Origin: an uncultured Collinsella sp.
Lineage (GTDB): Bacteria; Actinomycetota; Coriobacteriia; Coriobacteriales; Coriobacteriaceae
Assembly: GCA_900758475.1 (NCBI GenBank)
Contig: CAAERQ010000009.1
Span: forward strand, 1 to 64,000
DNA: 64,000 nucleotides
Direction: 5' to 3'
Below the pieces are notes generated by a model. The model ran no database searches. It saw nothing but the letters and a program-made list of their open reading frames with translations, and was not told the DNA's origin. Of the stretch, positions 10,182-19,256 are shown piece after piece (position 1 is the stretch's first letter; every line of letters begins with the position of its first letter). A program made the position numbers and the translations under genes.

Positions 10182-10652
10182 ATGGGCTACAACACCTCAA
10201 ACGCAGCACTCGCCTATGATATGAACGCCATGCCCGCCTATCGTGAGGCACCGCAGGCCCCCGTTGCTCCCCGCGAGCAGCGCACGCCGCGCTTTGATGT
10301 CTACACGGGCGCGGGCCGTCGGGCAAACCAGGCGGTAAGCCCGGTTTTCATGAGCGTTCTTAAAACGTTTTGCATCATTGCGGCCATCTTCATGACGATC
10401 GGTGTCGCCCGTGTGGCGCTCGCCGGCGTTACGGCCCAGGTGCTCAACAGCAACGCCGCGCTTACCAACACGCTCGAGAAGGCGACCGACGAGAGCTCCG
10501 ACCTGGAGGTCATGCATTCGGTCTATGGTGCCGACACGCGCATTCGCGACCTTGCGGGCGCTTATGGCATGGTGGAGCCCAGCGAGAGCGTTACACTTGA
10601 TTTTTCGCAGGATGCAGCCGCGGGCGCTAGCTCGACCGCGACCGCTCAGTAA
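10182..10652 (+). CDS. ftsL: FtsL-like divisome protein
   Basis: A 156-aa bitopic membrane protein placed exactly where ftsL sits, between rsmH and ftsI. It has a cytoplasmic N-terminus of about 55 residues, one transmembrane helix near residues 58-82 (FCIIAAIFMTIGVARVAL), a short extracellular region with heptad-like spacing after it, and a Ser/Thr/Ala-rich tail. FtsL proteins diverge strongly, so the call leans on position, topology and size. It probably bridges FtsQ and the FtsWI synthase. GGGAGGCGG precedes the ATG. Confidence 0.65.
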   Translation: MGYNTSNAALAYDMNAMPAYREAPQAPVAPREQRTPRFDVYTGAGRRANQAVSPVFMSVLKTFCIIAAIFMTIGVARVALAGVTAQVLNSNAALTNTLEKATDESSDLEVMHSVYGADTRIRDLAGAYGMVEPSESVTLDFSQDAAAGASSTATAQ

Positions 10653-10669
10653 CAAGACGGTAGCTGAGT

Positions 10670-12535
10670 ATGACAAATGACTATCGCCGCGGCTCCGACG
10701 GGGGTCGCGGTTCTGGACGTCCCTCATCGCGGGGACGTTCTGGTTATCAAGGAACGGGTCGGCCATCTTACAACGCGAGGCCGTCCTATGGCAACGACCC
10801 CGCGTCGCGTCTCCGTGGCTCGAGTGGTCCTCAAATGCATAACACCAGACCGCGCAAGAGCTCGTCGACCGAATGGCTCACGGGCACGCCGCTGCCCCGT
10901 CGCAAAGCCGTCATGGGCTTTATCGGGCTTGGCTTGGGTTTAGGCGTCCTTCGCCTTGCCGACTATCAAATCGTGGAAGCCGATAAGTTACGCGACCGCG
11001 CCGATGCACGTCGCTTGCTCGCGCAGACGCTATATGCCAAGCGCGGTACCATCTACGACCGTAACGGCAACGTGCTGACGTCGTCGGTCGAATGCCGCAA
11101 CATCGCCGTGAATCCTCAGCTTATCGAGGACGTTGACAAGACGGTATCGGCACTGGTCAAAGCTACGGGCATCGATAAAAAGACCTGTCGCGAGCTCGTT
11201 GAGTCGGATGGCACCTGGGTGTATATCAAACGTCAGGTGGACGAGGATGATGTCGCGGCGCTGGAGAAGAAGAACCTGCCAGGCGTGCTCTTTGAGCAGG
11301 CCATGAAGCGCGTGTACCCCTACGGCAACCTGGCATCGCAGGTGCTTGGCGTGGTAAACGTGGACAACGACGGTCTGACGGGCCTCGAAAAACAGTACAA
11401 CAAGCTTTTGACCGGAACCAACGGTTCGCTGGTGCGCGAGCGGGCGAGGGACGGTAGCTATATCGCGGGCGGCGCCTATAAAAAGGTGGCGGCGGTTGAC
11501 GGCGTGGACATCGTGACGACGCTCGATGTCAATATCCAGCGTGCCGCCGAGGACGCCCTGGCCGAGGCGGTCGAAAAGACCAAGGCCAAGAATGGCTCGG
11601 CCCTGGTCACCGATCCCACGACGGGCGAGATTCTGGCGGCATGCTCGTATCCGACATATGACCAGACCGATCTGGAAAACGCCAAGACCGAGGACATGAA
11701 CTTGCGCCTGGTTACCGATGCCTACGAGCCCGGCTCGGTCTTTAAGACGCTCGTGGCCGGTGCCGGCTTCGACTTGGGTGCCGTGCGTTCGAGCACGTCG
11801 TTTGAGGTGCCGGCGAGCATTAAGGTTGGCGACGACACCGTTACCGACGCCGATAAGCGCGACTACACCATGACCATGGATGTGCGCGAGATGATGCGCC
11901 GTTCGTCCAATGTGGGCTTTGTCCTGGTGGGACGCAAGATCGGTGCCGATGATTTTGCCACCTATGTGGACAAGTGGGGTATCGGTCATAGCTCCGGTGT
12001 CGATTTTCCGGGTGAGAGCCTGGGCATCGTCAAGGAGCGCGACCAGTACGACGGCGCCACGCTGGGCTCGATGAGCTTTGGCCAGGCGCTGTCCGTCTCG
12101 CCGATTGAGGTCGCACGTGCCGTGGGCGGCATCGCGAACGGCGGCGTGATGATGACTCCGCACTTCTATAAGTCCAGCAAGGGCGATGAGAAGGACTGGG
12201 GCGAAGGCGAGCGCGCGATTTCGGAGGACGCTGCCGCCCAGGTGACATCGTGCATGCAGACGGTCGTGTCCGAAGGCACGGGCGTTGGCGGTGCGGTCGA
12301 TGGCTATGACGTGGCGGGCAAGACCGGTACGGCCGAGCGTGCTGACGAGAACGGCGGTTACCTCAAGGAGAACTACATGTCGTCCTTTATGGGCTTTGCG
12401 CCGGCACAATCGCCCAAGGTGCTGTGCTACATCACACTCGATGGAACGCCGAGCGGCTCGGATGCCGCCGCGGTGCCATTCCAGTCCATTATGGCCAACG
12501 CGCTCGACGTGCTGGGTATCCCGCGCACGAAGTAG
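10670..12535 (+). CDS. ftsI: septal penicillin-binding protein (FtsI/PBP2 class B transpeptidase)
   Basis: A 621-aa class B PBP that cross-links septal peptidoglycan. A basic, Gly/Arg-rich cytoplasmic region of about 75 residues precedes a signal anchor (AVMGFIGLGLGLGVLRL), then the pedestal domain, then the transpeptidase with Ser356-x-x-Lys359 (GSVFK), Ser412-Ser-Asn414 and Lys551-Thr-Gly553. All three active-site boxes are intact. No PASTA repeats are present. It follows the ftsL-like gene after 17 nt and pairs with ftsW downstream. The long disordered N-terminus is typical of actinobacterial homologues. Confidence 0.93.
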   Translation: MTNDYRRGSDGGRGSGRPSSRGRSGYQGTGRPSYNARPSYGNDPASRLRGSSGPQMHNTRPRKSSSTEWLTGTPLPRRKAVMGFIGLGLGLGVLRLADYQIVEADKLRDRADARRLLAQTLYAKRGTIYDRNGNVLTSSVECRNIAVNPQLIEDVDKTVSALVKATGIDKKTCRELVESDGTWVYIKRQVDEDDVAALEKKNLPGVLFEQAMKRVYPYGNLASQVLGVVNVDNDGLTGLEKQYNKLLTGTNGSLVRERARDGSYIAGGAYKKVAAVDGVDIVTTLDVNIQRAAEDALAEAVEKTKAKNGSALVTDPTTGEILAACSYPTYDQTDLENAKTEDMNLRLVTDAYEPGSVFKTLVAGAGFDLGAVRSSTSFEVPASIKVGDDTVTDADKRDYTMTMDVREMMRRSSNVGFVLVGRKIGADDFATYVDKWGIGHSSGVDFPGESLGIVKERDQYDGATLGSMSFGQALSVSPIEVARAVGGIANGGVMMTPHFYKSSKGDEKDWGEGERAISEDAAAQVTSCMQTVVSEGTGVGGAVDGYDVAGKTGTAERADENGGYLKENYMSSFMGFAPAQSPKVLCYITLDGTPSGSDAAAVPFQSIMANALDVLGIPRTK

Positions 12536-12617
12536 GGGGTTACAATCTTGAGCGTGGTCTGCCGTTTGATCTGAAGGGTGTTCACATGCCCTGCACCACG
12601 CGCGCATGGCACTGGGA

Positions 12618-12623
12618 TACAAT
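12618..12623 (+). promoter_or_regulatory. possible internal promoter -10 element before murF
   Basis: TACAAT in GATACAATACG lies 37 bp before murF in the only sizeable gap (125 bp) of this part of the cluster, where murE would normally be. No good -35 hexamer is visible. Confidence 0.4.
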
Positions 12624-12660
12624 ACGCCGATAGCAATATTAGGTTTACAGGGGAGCTGCA

Positions 12661-14085
12661 ATGATAGAGATCGCCGTCAACAACCTCGCGGCCTCAACGG
12701 GGGCCCGAACCGTGACGGAAGAAGTCGATCGGGTATGCCGCGGGTGCGTTATCGACTCGCGTCAGGTCGAGGAGGGGACGATCTTTGTCGCCTTCCCCGG
12801 CGAAAAGGTCGACGGCAATGATTTTGCCTCCCGTGCCATCGAGTCGGGTGCCGGTGCCGTCGTGATGACGCGCGAACCCGATGCCGAGCTGGTTTCGCTG
12901 GCGCAGGACAAGGGATGCGCCATCTTGCTGACCGACGACCCCGAGGAGTTCTTGCTGCGCCTGGCGCATGTATATCGTTTGGAGCTTGGCTGCCTGGTCG
13001 TCGGCATTACCGGTTCGATTGGCAAGACGACGACCAAGGACGTGCTCGCCGCCGTGCTCGCCAAGCGTTATCGCGTCTGGGCCACGAAGGGCAATTTCAA
13101 CAACCTGATCGGCATGCCGCTCACGGTGCTTTCCGCTCCGGCCGATACCGAGGTTCTGGTGCTCGAGATGGGCATGAACCATTTTCATGAGATTGAGCGC
13201 CTGTCCCAGTCTGCCAACCCCAATCTTGCCATCGTGAGCAAGATCGGAACCTCCCATATCGGTATTCTGGGCAGCCGCGAGAACATCGCCCGCGCCAAGT
13301 CCGAGATTGTCCAGGGCATGTGCGCCGCCGGCGACTTCTCGCCGTTGCTGGTGTTGGGCGGCGAGGACGACTTTACGCCGTTCATTCGCGATGCGTTCGC
13401 CCAGCCTGCGGGTATTGACGTGATGCTGGCCGGTGTCTCGGACGACGACGAGGTCCGCGCACGCGACATTCGCGTCGACGACGAGGGCCATCCGGTCTTT
13501 ACGCTCGACTTTGGTCAGGGCGACACGGTCGATACCATGCTGGCCATTCCCGGCGTGCAGTCCGTGCCCAATGCCGTCAAGGCCGCCGCGGTCGCCTATC
13601 GTCTGGGCGTGACGCCCGAGCAGATCGATGCTGCCTTTAGGGGTCTTACGATCACCGGCCACCGCCAGGAGATCAAGCGCGCCAAGAGCGGAGCGCGCAT
13701 CATCGACGACTCCTATAACGCCAGTGCCGAGTCTATGGCTGCCGGCCTCGATTTGCTGTGCTCGCTTTCATGTGACGGTTCGCGCATGGCGATCCTGGGC
13801 GAGATGGGCGAGATGGGCGACGAGGCTCCCCGCATGCATGAGCTCGTGGGCGCCTATGCCGCCGCCAAGAAGCTCGACATGCTCGCGTGCGTCGGCGGCG
13901 AGCTGGCTCAGCTCATGGCCGATGCCGCACGTATGATGGGTATGGATGAGGACCGCATCCAGGTGTTCTCCGATTATCAGCAGGTGCTCGACCGCATGGG
14001 CGGCGCGCTTGAAAATCATGATGTTGTACTGGTCAAGGGTTCCCGTTTTGTTGAGCTCGACCGCTTTGTGGAAGGTGTGTGCTAG
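12661..14085 (+). CDS. murF: UDP-MurNAc-tripeptide:D-Ala-D-Ala ligase
   Basis: A 474-aa cytoplasmic Mur ligase that adds D-Ala-D-Ala to the UDP-MurNAc-tripeptide. The ATP-binding loop GITGSIGKTTTKD lies near residue 118; DDSYNASAESM is the family signature in the third domain. Length is normal. GGGGAGC precedes the ATG. MurF rather than MurE is chosen because of the DDSYNA motif and the absence of a MurE DNPR-type diamino-acid motif. mraY starts 3 nt after its stop. Confidence 0.95.
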   Translation: MIEIAVNNLAASTGARTVTEEVDRVCRGCVIDSRQVEEGTIFVAFPGEKVDGNDFASRAIESGAGAVVMTREPDAELVSLAQDKGCAILLTDDPEEFLLRLAHVYRLELGCLVVGITGSIGKTTTKDVLAAVLAKRYRVWATKGNFNNLIGMPLTVLSAPADTEVLVLEMGMNHFHEIERLSQSANPNLAIVSKIGTSHIGILGSRENIARAKSEIVQGMCAAGDFSPLLVLGGEDDFTPFIRDAFAQPAGIDVMLAGVSDDDEVRARDIRVDDEGHPVFTLDFGQGDTVDTMLAIPGVQSVPNAVKAAAVAYRLGVTPEQIDAAFRGLTITGHRQEIKRAKSGARIIDDSYNASAESMAAGLDLLCSLSCDGSRMAILGEMGEMGDEAPRMHELVGAYAAAKKLDMLACVGGELAQLMADAARMMGMDEDRIQVFSDYQQVLDRMGGALENHDVVLVKGSRFVELDRFVEGVC

Positions 14086-14088
14086 CCC

Positions 14089-15108
14089 ATGTTCGGCAAT
14101 CCCTCGTATCCTACGTATCAGGCCTTTTTGGGACTTGGCATCGCTGCCGCCATTGCGTTGCTGCTTATGCCGTGGTGGATCAAGCTGCTGAAGGTCGAGG
14201 GTATCGGCCAACAGGTCCGAGCCGACGGCCCCAAGCGTCATTTGATTAAACAGGGTACGCCTACCATGGGCGGCGTCATCATCCTTGTCGCGATCTCGCT
14301 GACCTGCCTGCTGATGGGCAAGCTCACCACCGAGCTTGTGCTCGTGCTGCTTGCCACGCTGGCCACCGGCGTTCTGGGTCTCATCGACGATCTGACCTCC
14401 GTCACGCATGGTCGCTCGCTCGGCCTGACGCCTCACGCCAAGATGATCGGTCTGACCATCATCTGCGTCACTTTTACCGTGCTCGCCGTCAATTGGTGCG
14501 GCGTCGCCCCCGAGATTCGTTTTCCCGGCGGCCTGACGATTGACCTCGGTGTTCTTTCGACCACCATCTGCGGCCTTTCGTTCCCGTGGCTCTACATTGT
14601 ATTTTGCTGGCTGATGATCGCCGGTCTTTCCAATGCCGTGAACCTGACCGATGGTCTGGACGGCCTTGCCGGTGGCACTTCCATGATTGCCATGCTCGCC
14701 ATGGCCGCCATGGCGTTTTTGCACGGTGACGTGAACCTGTCCATCTTCTGCACGGCGTGCGCCGGTGCCTGCCTGGGCTTTTTGTGGTTCAATTGCTACC
14801 CGGCGAGCATCTTTATGGGCGATACCGGCTCGCTTGCCCTGGGTGCCGCTTTTGCCTGCACCTCCATCATGACCAACACCGAAGTCGTTTCCCTCATCAT
14901 CGGCGGTCTGTTTATCGTCGAGACGCTGTCGGTCATGATCCAGGTTGTCTATTTCCACTTTACGCACAAGCGCGTCTTCCTTATGGCGCCCATTCATCAT
15001 CATTTCGAAAAGAAGGGCTGGGCCGAGACCAAGGTCGTTATCCGTTTTTGGATTATCGCCGCGGCCTTTGGCGCCGTTGGCCTCGCCCTGTTCTTCCAGT
15101 TGGGATAG
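14089..15108 (+). CDS. mraY: phospho-MurNAc-pentapeptide transferase
   Basis: A 339-aa polytopic membrane enzyme with about ten transmembrane helices that transfers phospho-MurNAc-pentapeptide to undecaprenyl phosphate, making lipid I. Signatures include KQGTPTMGG near residue 50, LIDDLTSV, NLTDGLDGLAGG and the HHHFEKKGW loop near the C-terminus, which contains the catalytic-site histidines. The length is typical, slightly shorter than the E. coli enzyme. It is coupled closely to murF and murD. Confidence 0.97.
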   Translation: MFGNPSYPTYQAFLGLGIAAAIALLLMPWWIKLLKVEGIGQQVRADGPKRHLIKQGTPTMGGVIILVAISLTCLLMGKLTTELVLVLLATLATGVLGLIDDLTSVTHGRSLGLTPHAKMIGLTIICVTFTVLAVNWCGVAPEIRFPGGLTIDLGVLSTTICGLSFPWLYIVFCWLMIAGLSNAVNLTDGLDGLAGGTSMIAMLAMAAMAFLHGDVNLSIFCTACAGACLGFLWFNCYPASIFMGDTGSLALGAAFACTSIMTNTEVVSLIIGGLFIVETLSVMIQVVYFHFTHKRVFLMAPIHHHFEKKGWAETKVVIRFWIIAAAFGAVGLALFFQLG

Positions 15109-15117
15109 TGGTCTTTC

Positions 15118-16524
15118 ATGCCTCTTGCTGATGTCTTTAGCCTGCTTGTTTTGGGGCAGGGTAAATCCGGTCTCGATGTCGCCCGTTGGGCGTTGGCTCA
15201 CCCCGAGCGCGTGAGCGCCACGACCGTGTATGGCGGCGGTACCTCCGAGCCCAATGACGCCACACGTGCGCTCGAGGCGCAGGGCGTGTCGTTTGTCTAC
15301 GGCACCGAGCAGGTCGAGGGTGCCTATGACGTGTGCGTGACATGCCCGGGTATCTCGGAGTTTTCGGCCTTCTTTAAGGCTGGGCGTGAGCATGCCGCTC
15401 AGATTATGGGCGAGCCCGAGTTTGCCTATCGCCTGTCTCCCCAAAATTGGATCGCCATCACGGGCACCAACGGCAAGACAACTACCACGTCGCTGACCGA
15501 TTATCTGCTCAAGGCCGCCGGTGAAGCCAGCGTGGCCGTCGGTAATATCGGCGAGCCGCCGGTGAACGAGATCGACGGCCGCGCACACAATGAGTGGTTT
15601 GTGGCCGAGCTGTCGAGTTATCAGATTGCTACGACCGACGAGCTTCATCCTCGCGTGGCGGTACTGCTCAACATCACGCCCGACCACCTGGGCTGGCACA
15701 AGAGCCACAAGAACTATGCGCTTGCCAAGATCAAGTTGTTCGAGAATATGGTCGACGACGACCTCGTGGTTATCGACGTCGAGGATGCCGGCATCCATGA
15801 GTTCGATGAGTACATCTACACACCGGGTCGCCGCATCTGCAAGGTCGCTTTTGACGAGCCCGAGGGTGCAGACGCCGCCTTTGTGCGCGATGGCAAGATG
15901 GTCGTGCGCCTGAAGGGCGTCGAGACTCAGCTTGTCGCCACGTTCGAGCTCAAGATCTCGGGCCATCACAATGTCATTAATGCCCTATGTGCCGCCACGG
16001 CTGCTCTGGCCGTCGGTGCCGATCCCGAGGGCGTTTGCCGCGGTTTGGCATCGTTCCAGCCACTCGAACACCGCGTGGAACCCTGCGGCGAGATCGATGG
16101 CGTGCGCTACGTCAACGATTCCAAGGCAACGAACACCGATGCGGTCGAAAAGGCCCTGACGGCGTTTCCCGACGACGATGTGATCTTGCTGCTCGGCGGC
16201 CACGATAAGGGTACCCCGCTTGCGGACTTTGCCCGCGTCGTTATGGACAACGTGCGCTCGGTCGTTTGCTTTGGCGATGCGCGCGAGCGCTTTACCGCCG
16301 CTATGGACGAGGCCGATGTCGATGGTGACGTGGATATCGCCCAGGCCGATGATCTGCGCGATGCCGTTGACGTTGCCCGCTCGCTCTCGAGCCGCGGCGA
16401 CGTGATCCTGCTTTCGCCCGCTTGCTCTTCGTTCGACGAGTTCTCGGGCTACGAGGAGCGCGGCCGCGTGTTTAAGGACTACGTGGCCCAGCTTGCCGCG
16501 GCAGCGAAATCGCAAACGGAATAG
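15118..16524 (+). CDS. murD: UDP-MurNAc-L-alanine:D-glutamate ligase
   Basis: A 468-aa cytoplasmic Mur ligase that adds D-glutamate to UDP-MurNAc-L-Ala. It has an N-terminal Rossmann-like UMP-binding domain (LVLGQGKSGLDVAR), the ATP loop AITGTNGKTTTTS, NITPDHLGWH, NDSKATNTDA and LLLGGHDKG, all MurD signatures. The ATG lies 9 nt after mraY. Domains and length are complete. Confidence 0.95.
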   Translation: MPLADVFSLLVLGQGKSGLDVARWALAHPERVSATTVYGGGTSEPNDATRALEAQGVSFVYGTEQVEGAYDVCVTCPGISEFSAFFKAGREHAAQIMGEPEFAYRLSPQNWIAITGTNGKTTTTSLTDYLLKAAGEASVAVGNIGEPPVNEIDGRAHNEWFVAELSSYQIATTDELHPRVAVLLNITPDHLGWHKSHKNYALAKIKLFENMVDDDLVVIDVEDAGIHEFDEYIYTPGRRICKVAFDEPEGADAAFVRDGKMVVRLKGVETQLVATFELKISGHHNVINALCAATAALAVGADPEGVCRGLASFQPLEHRVEPCGEIDGVRYVNDSKATNTDAVEKALTAFPDDDVILLLGGHDKGTPLADFARVVMDNVRSVVCFGDARERFTAAMDEADVDGDVDIAQADDLRDAVDVARSLSSRGDVILLSPACSSFDEFSGYEERGRVFKDYVAQLAAAAKSQTE

Positions 16525-16527
16525 GGG

Positions 16528-18054
16528 TTGCCGGTGAGAGAGGAGAGCCCCCGAAGTGATATGAGGAGGCCCGACTCGGACCGTGCTTCCTCGCTGCGTA
16601 GCACGCCGCGTTCCGGACGCGGCGGGCAGACGTTCGGTGAGCGCTATATTGCCGGCGTCCCCGCCCGCATCATGCGCCCCCGTTTGATATTTATGGCTTG
16701 CCTGTTTAGCTTAGTTTGCTTTGGCTTGCTGATGGTGTACTCGGCATCTTCGGTCGAGGCGATGCACGAGAATGGTTCGGCAACGTTTTTCCTGTTTCGA
16801 CAGGCCGCGTTTGCCGGAGTTGGCGTGCTGGCTATGGTTGCCATCGTGCGCGTCTTGCCGGACAGTTGGTTTGGGGAAGACGTGCTCAGGATCTTCCTCA
16901 TGGGCATGATAGGGCTACTGGTTCTGGTGTTCTTTATGGGTAGCGGCAGTCGTGGCGCCACGCGTTGGCTCAACATCGCCGGTATTCAGTTCCAGCCGTC
17001 TGAGTTTTTAAAGCCGTTCGCCATCGCGTATTCGGCCATCATGCTCGACCGCATCTTTTCGCCCGGCGGCAACATCAACGAGTTTCTTCGCAAGATGGGT
17101 GTCTACCTGGGTATTTCGCTCTTTCTGATTTTTGTTCAGCCCGATTTTGGCACCGTTCTGATCATCTTGCTGACCCTCATGTGCATGGCGTTGTTTGCGG
17201 GATTGGACCCCAAATATATCGTTTGGACGGTCGTTGCCGGCATCGCCGTCATTGCGATCGCCCTTATCGCCGAGCCGTATCGTATGACGCGTGTCGAGGT
17301 TGCTTGGAATCCTTGGGCAGACGAATATGGTGATGGCTATCAGGCCACACTTGCCATTATGGCGTTTGCCTCGGGCGGCCTGTTCGGTCGCGGTATCGGT
17401 AACTCCACCATGAAGTACTCGTATTTGCCCGAGGCGCATAACGACTACATCTTGGCTATTATCGGCGAGGAAGTTGGCTTTATCGGAACCGTGCTGTTCT
17501 TCTTGGTGTTCGCGATGCTGATCTACTCGGCGTTTCGTATTGCCGAGCAGGCGACCGACCGTCGCGGAGCACTTATGGCATCGGGTTCCGCGGTCATCCT
17601 TGCGGTGCAGTTTTTGATCAACGCGCTGGGCATTCTCAATGTGTTTCCCATGACGGGCAAGCCTCTGCCGTTTATTAGCTACGGCGGCTCGTCGATTATT
17701 GTGTCGCTTATGCTCGCCGGTCTGATCCTGCGCGTTTCGTATGAGAGCGCCCGTCGCGATGAGTACGACCGTCGTCGCGAGAGCTTTGCCGTTATGGATG
17801 AGAGTACCGCCGGCGTGCCCCATGTGCGCGGTGAGCGATCTTCGCGTAACGGCTTTACCGTCCTGGATGGCTCTGCGACCGAGCCGGCAGCCCGTTCACG
17901 TCAGCGAACGGCGCCGCAAGGTCGTCCGCAGCGCCCCACTCCCCGCAATGCGGGCGGCGGATATAATCGAATCGATTTGAATTCGGACCCGTCGGCGCGT
18001 TTGCGCACCGATGACCAGGGGCCGCGTGTACGAAGGGATTACCATGACCGATAA
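16528..18054 (+). CDS. ftsW: lipid II polymerase FtsW (SEDS family)
   Basis: A polytopic SEDS glycosyltransferase of about 508 aa that polymerises lipid II at the septum with FtsI. A basic cytoplasmic N-terminus of about 50 residues precedes ten predicted helices; the SEDS signatures QPDFGTVLI, EVGFIGT and PFISYGGSS are present. A disordered Arg/Pro-rich C-terminal tail of about 110 residues is an actinobacterial trait. The start is uncertain: TTG 16528, GTG 16534 (GGAATAGGGG just upstream) and ATG 16561 are all possible. FtsW is preferred over RodA by position next to murG. The end overlaps murG. Confidence 0.92.
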   Translation: MPVREESPRSDMRRPDSDRASSLRSTPRSGRGGQTFGERYIAGVPARIMRPRLIFMACLFSLVCFGLLMVYSASSVEAMHENGSATFFLFRQAAFAGVGVLAMVAIVRVLPDSWFGEDVLRIFLMGMIGLLVLVFFMGSGSRGATRWLNIAGIQFQPSEFLKPFAIAYSAIMLDRIFSPGGNINEFLRKMGVYLGISLFLIFVQPDFGTVLIILLTLMCMALFAGLDPKYIVWTVVAGIAVIAIALIAEPYRMTRVEVAWNPWADEYGDGYQATLAIMAFASGGLFGRGIGNSTMKYSYLPEAHNDYILAIIGEEVGFIGTVLFFLVFAMLIYSAFRIAEQATDRRGALMASGSAVILAVQFLINALGILNVFPMTGKPLPFISYGGSSIIVSLMLAGLILRVSYESARRDEYDRRRESFAVMDESTAGVPHVRGERSSRNGFTVLDGSATEPAARSRQRTAPQGRPQRPTPRNAGGGYNRIDLNSDPSARLRTDDQGPRVRRDYHDR

Positions 18055-19159
18055 GATGACCGTTGCTATTGCAGCTGGCGGCACGGCAGGACATATCAAC
18101 CCCGCGCTCGCCTTGGCCGAGGAGCTGCGAGACCGCGGTCATCACGTTGTGTTCGTGGGCCAATCGCGCAAGCTCGAGGGTCGTCTGGTTCCCGAGGCCG
18201 GATTCGATTTTGTGCCCATCACGGTCACGGGCTTCGATCGCTCCCGTCCCTGGACGGCGCTGACCTCGCTGTGGCGCGTCAACAAGGCGAAGCGTGCGCT
18301 TGCCCGTCACTTCTCGAAGGTCGGTAAGCCCGATGCCGCTATCGGCTTTGGTGCTTACGTTGAGGTCCCGCTGCTGGGTTGGTGCAAGGACGCCGGCGTT
18401 CCGTATCTGCTGCACGAGCAGAACTCTGTTCCGGGTCTGGCCAATAAGATGATGAACTCACATGCCGCCCGCGTGTGCATTTCGGTACCTGCGGCCCGCG
18501 CGGTCTTTGAGCGCGAGGGCGACCCCGACCATGTGCTCATGACGGGCAATCCTGTGCGTCGTTCGGTGATCGAGGGCGATCGCGCTCGCGGTCGCAAGAC
18601 GCTCGGTGTGCCCGAGGACGCGACGCTTCTGCTCGTCTTTGGTGGTTCGCTCGGTGCCCAGCATCTCAACGAGCGCGTTGCCTCGCTCAAGAGTGAGCTG
18701 CTGACCCGCGAGAATCTCTACATTTTGCATTCGACGGGTGCCGACGGCTTTGAGGAGACCGAGCGCGCTTTGGCGCTGACGCCCGAGGAGGCGAAGCGCT
18801 ATCGAGTCCAGCCCTACATCGACAACATGGGCGATATGCTGGCTGCGGCCGATTTGGTGCTCTCGCGTTCCGGTGCCTCGAGCGTGGCCGAGATCGCCGC
18901 GCTTGCCGTGCCCTCGGTACTCGTGCCGTATCCGCACGCCACGGCCGACCACCAGACCACGAATGCGCGCTACCTGGTCGATGCCGGTGCCGGCGTGCTT
19001 TGCGCCGATGCCGATATCGATGCCCCTCCCTTTGCCGACGAGCTTCTGCACCTGGTCGATGACGCTGCGGCGCGTGATGCCATGCGTCAGGCGGCGCGTG
19101 GCTTGGCCCAAGACCGTGCCGCCGCGCTTTTGGCCGACGCGGTAGAGGGATTGCGTTAG
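18044..19159 (+). CDS. murG: UDP-GlcNAc:lipid I N-acetylglucosaminyltransferase
   Basis: A 371-aa peripheral membrane GT-B glycosyltransferase that converts lipid I to lipid II. The N-terminal glycine loop AAGGTAGHINPA, the HEQNSVPGLANK motif, VFGGSLGAQHLN and RSGASSVAEIAAL in the C-terminal nucleotide-binding domain are all diagnostic. The start is set at the ATG after AAGGGATTACC, giving an 11-nt overlap with ftsW; an ATG 11 codons earlier lacks this ribosome binding site. Such overlap implies coupled translation. Confidence 0.96.
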   Translation: MTDKMTVAIAAGGTAGHINPALALAEELRDRGHHVVFVGQSRKLEGRLVPEAGFDFVPITVTGFDRSRPWTALTSLWRVNKAKRALARHFSKVGKPDAAIGFGAYVEVPLLGWCKDAGVPYLLHEQNSVPGLANKMMNSHAARVCISVPAARAVFEREGDPDHVLMTGNPVRRSVIEGDRARGRKTLGVPEDATLLLVFGGSLGAQHLNERVASLKSELLTRENLYILHSTGADGFEETERALALTPEEAKRYRVQPYIDNMGDMLAAADLVLSRSGASSVAEIAALAVPSVLVPYPHATADHQTTNARYLVDAGAGVLCADADIDAPPFADELLHLVDDAAARDAMRQAARGLAQDRAAALLADAVEGLR

Positions 19160-19256
19160 TTAGACGGGATATCACCGGTCGCCCTCGCGCGGATGCGGTA
19201 GGTGCGGTACAGTTAACGGGTTACAGGCAGTGTTTACGCAAGGAGTACACGAGCAC

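Noticed and set aside
13768..15969. 733-aa open frame on the minus strand across murF, mraY and murD
   Set aside because: It is a shadow of strong GC3 bias in three well-recognised plus-strand genes; its translation is low in complexity and matches no family.
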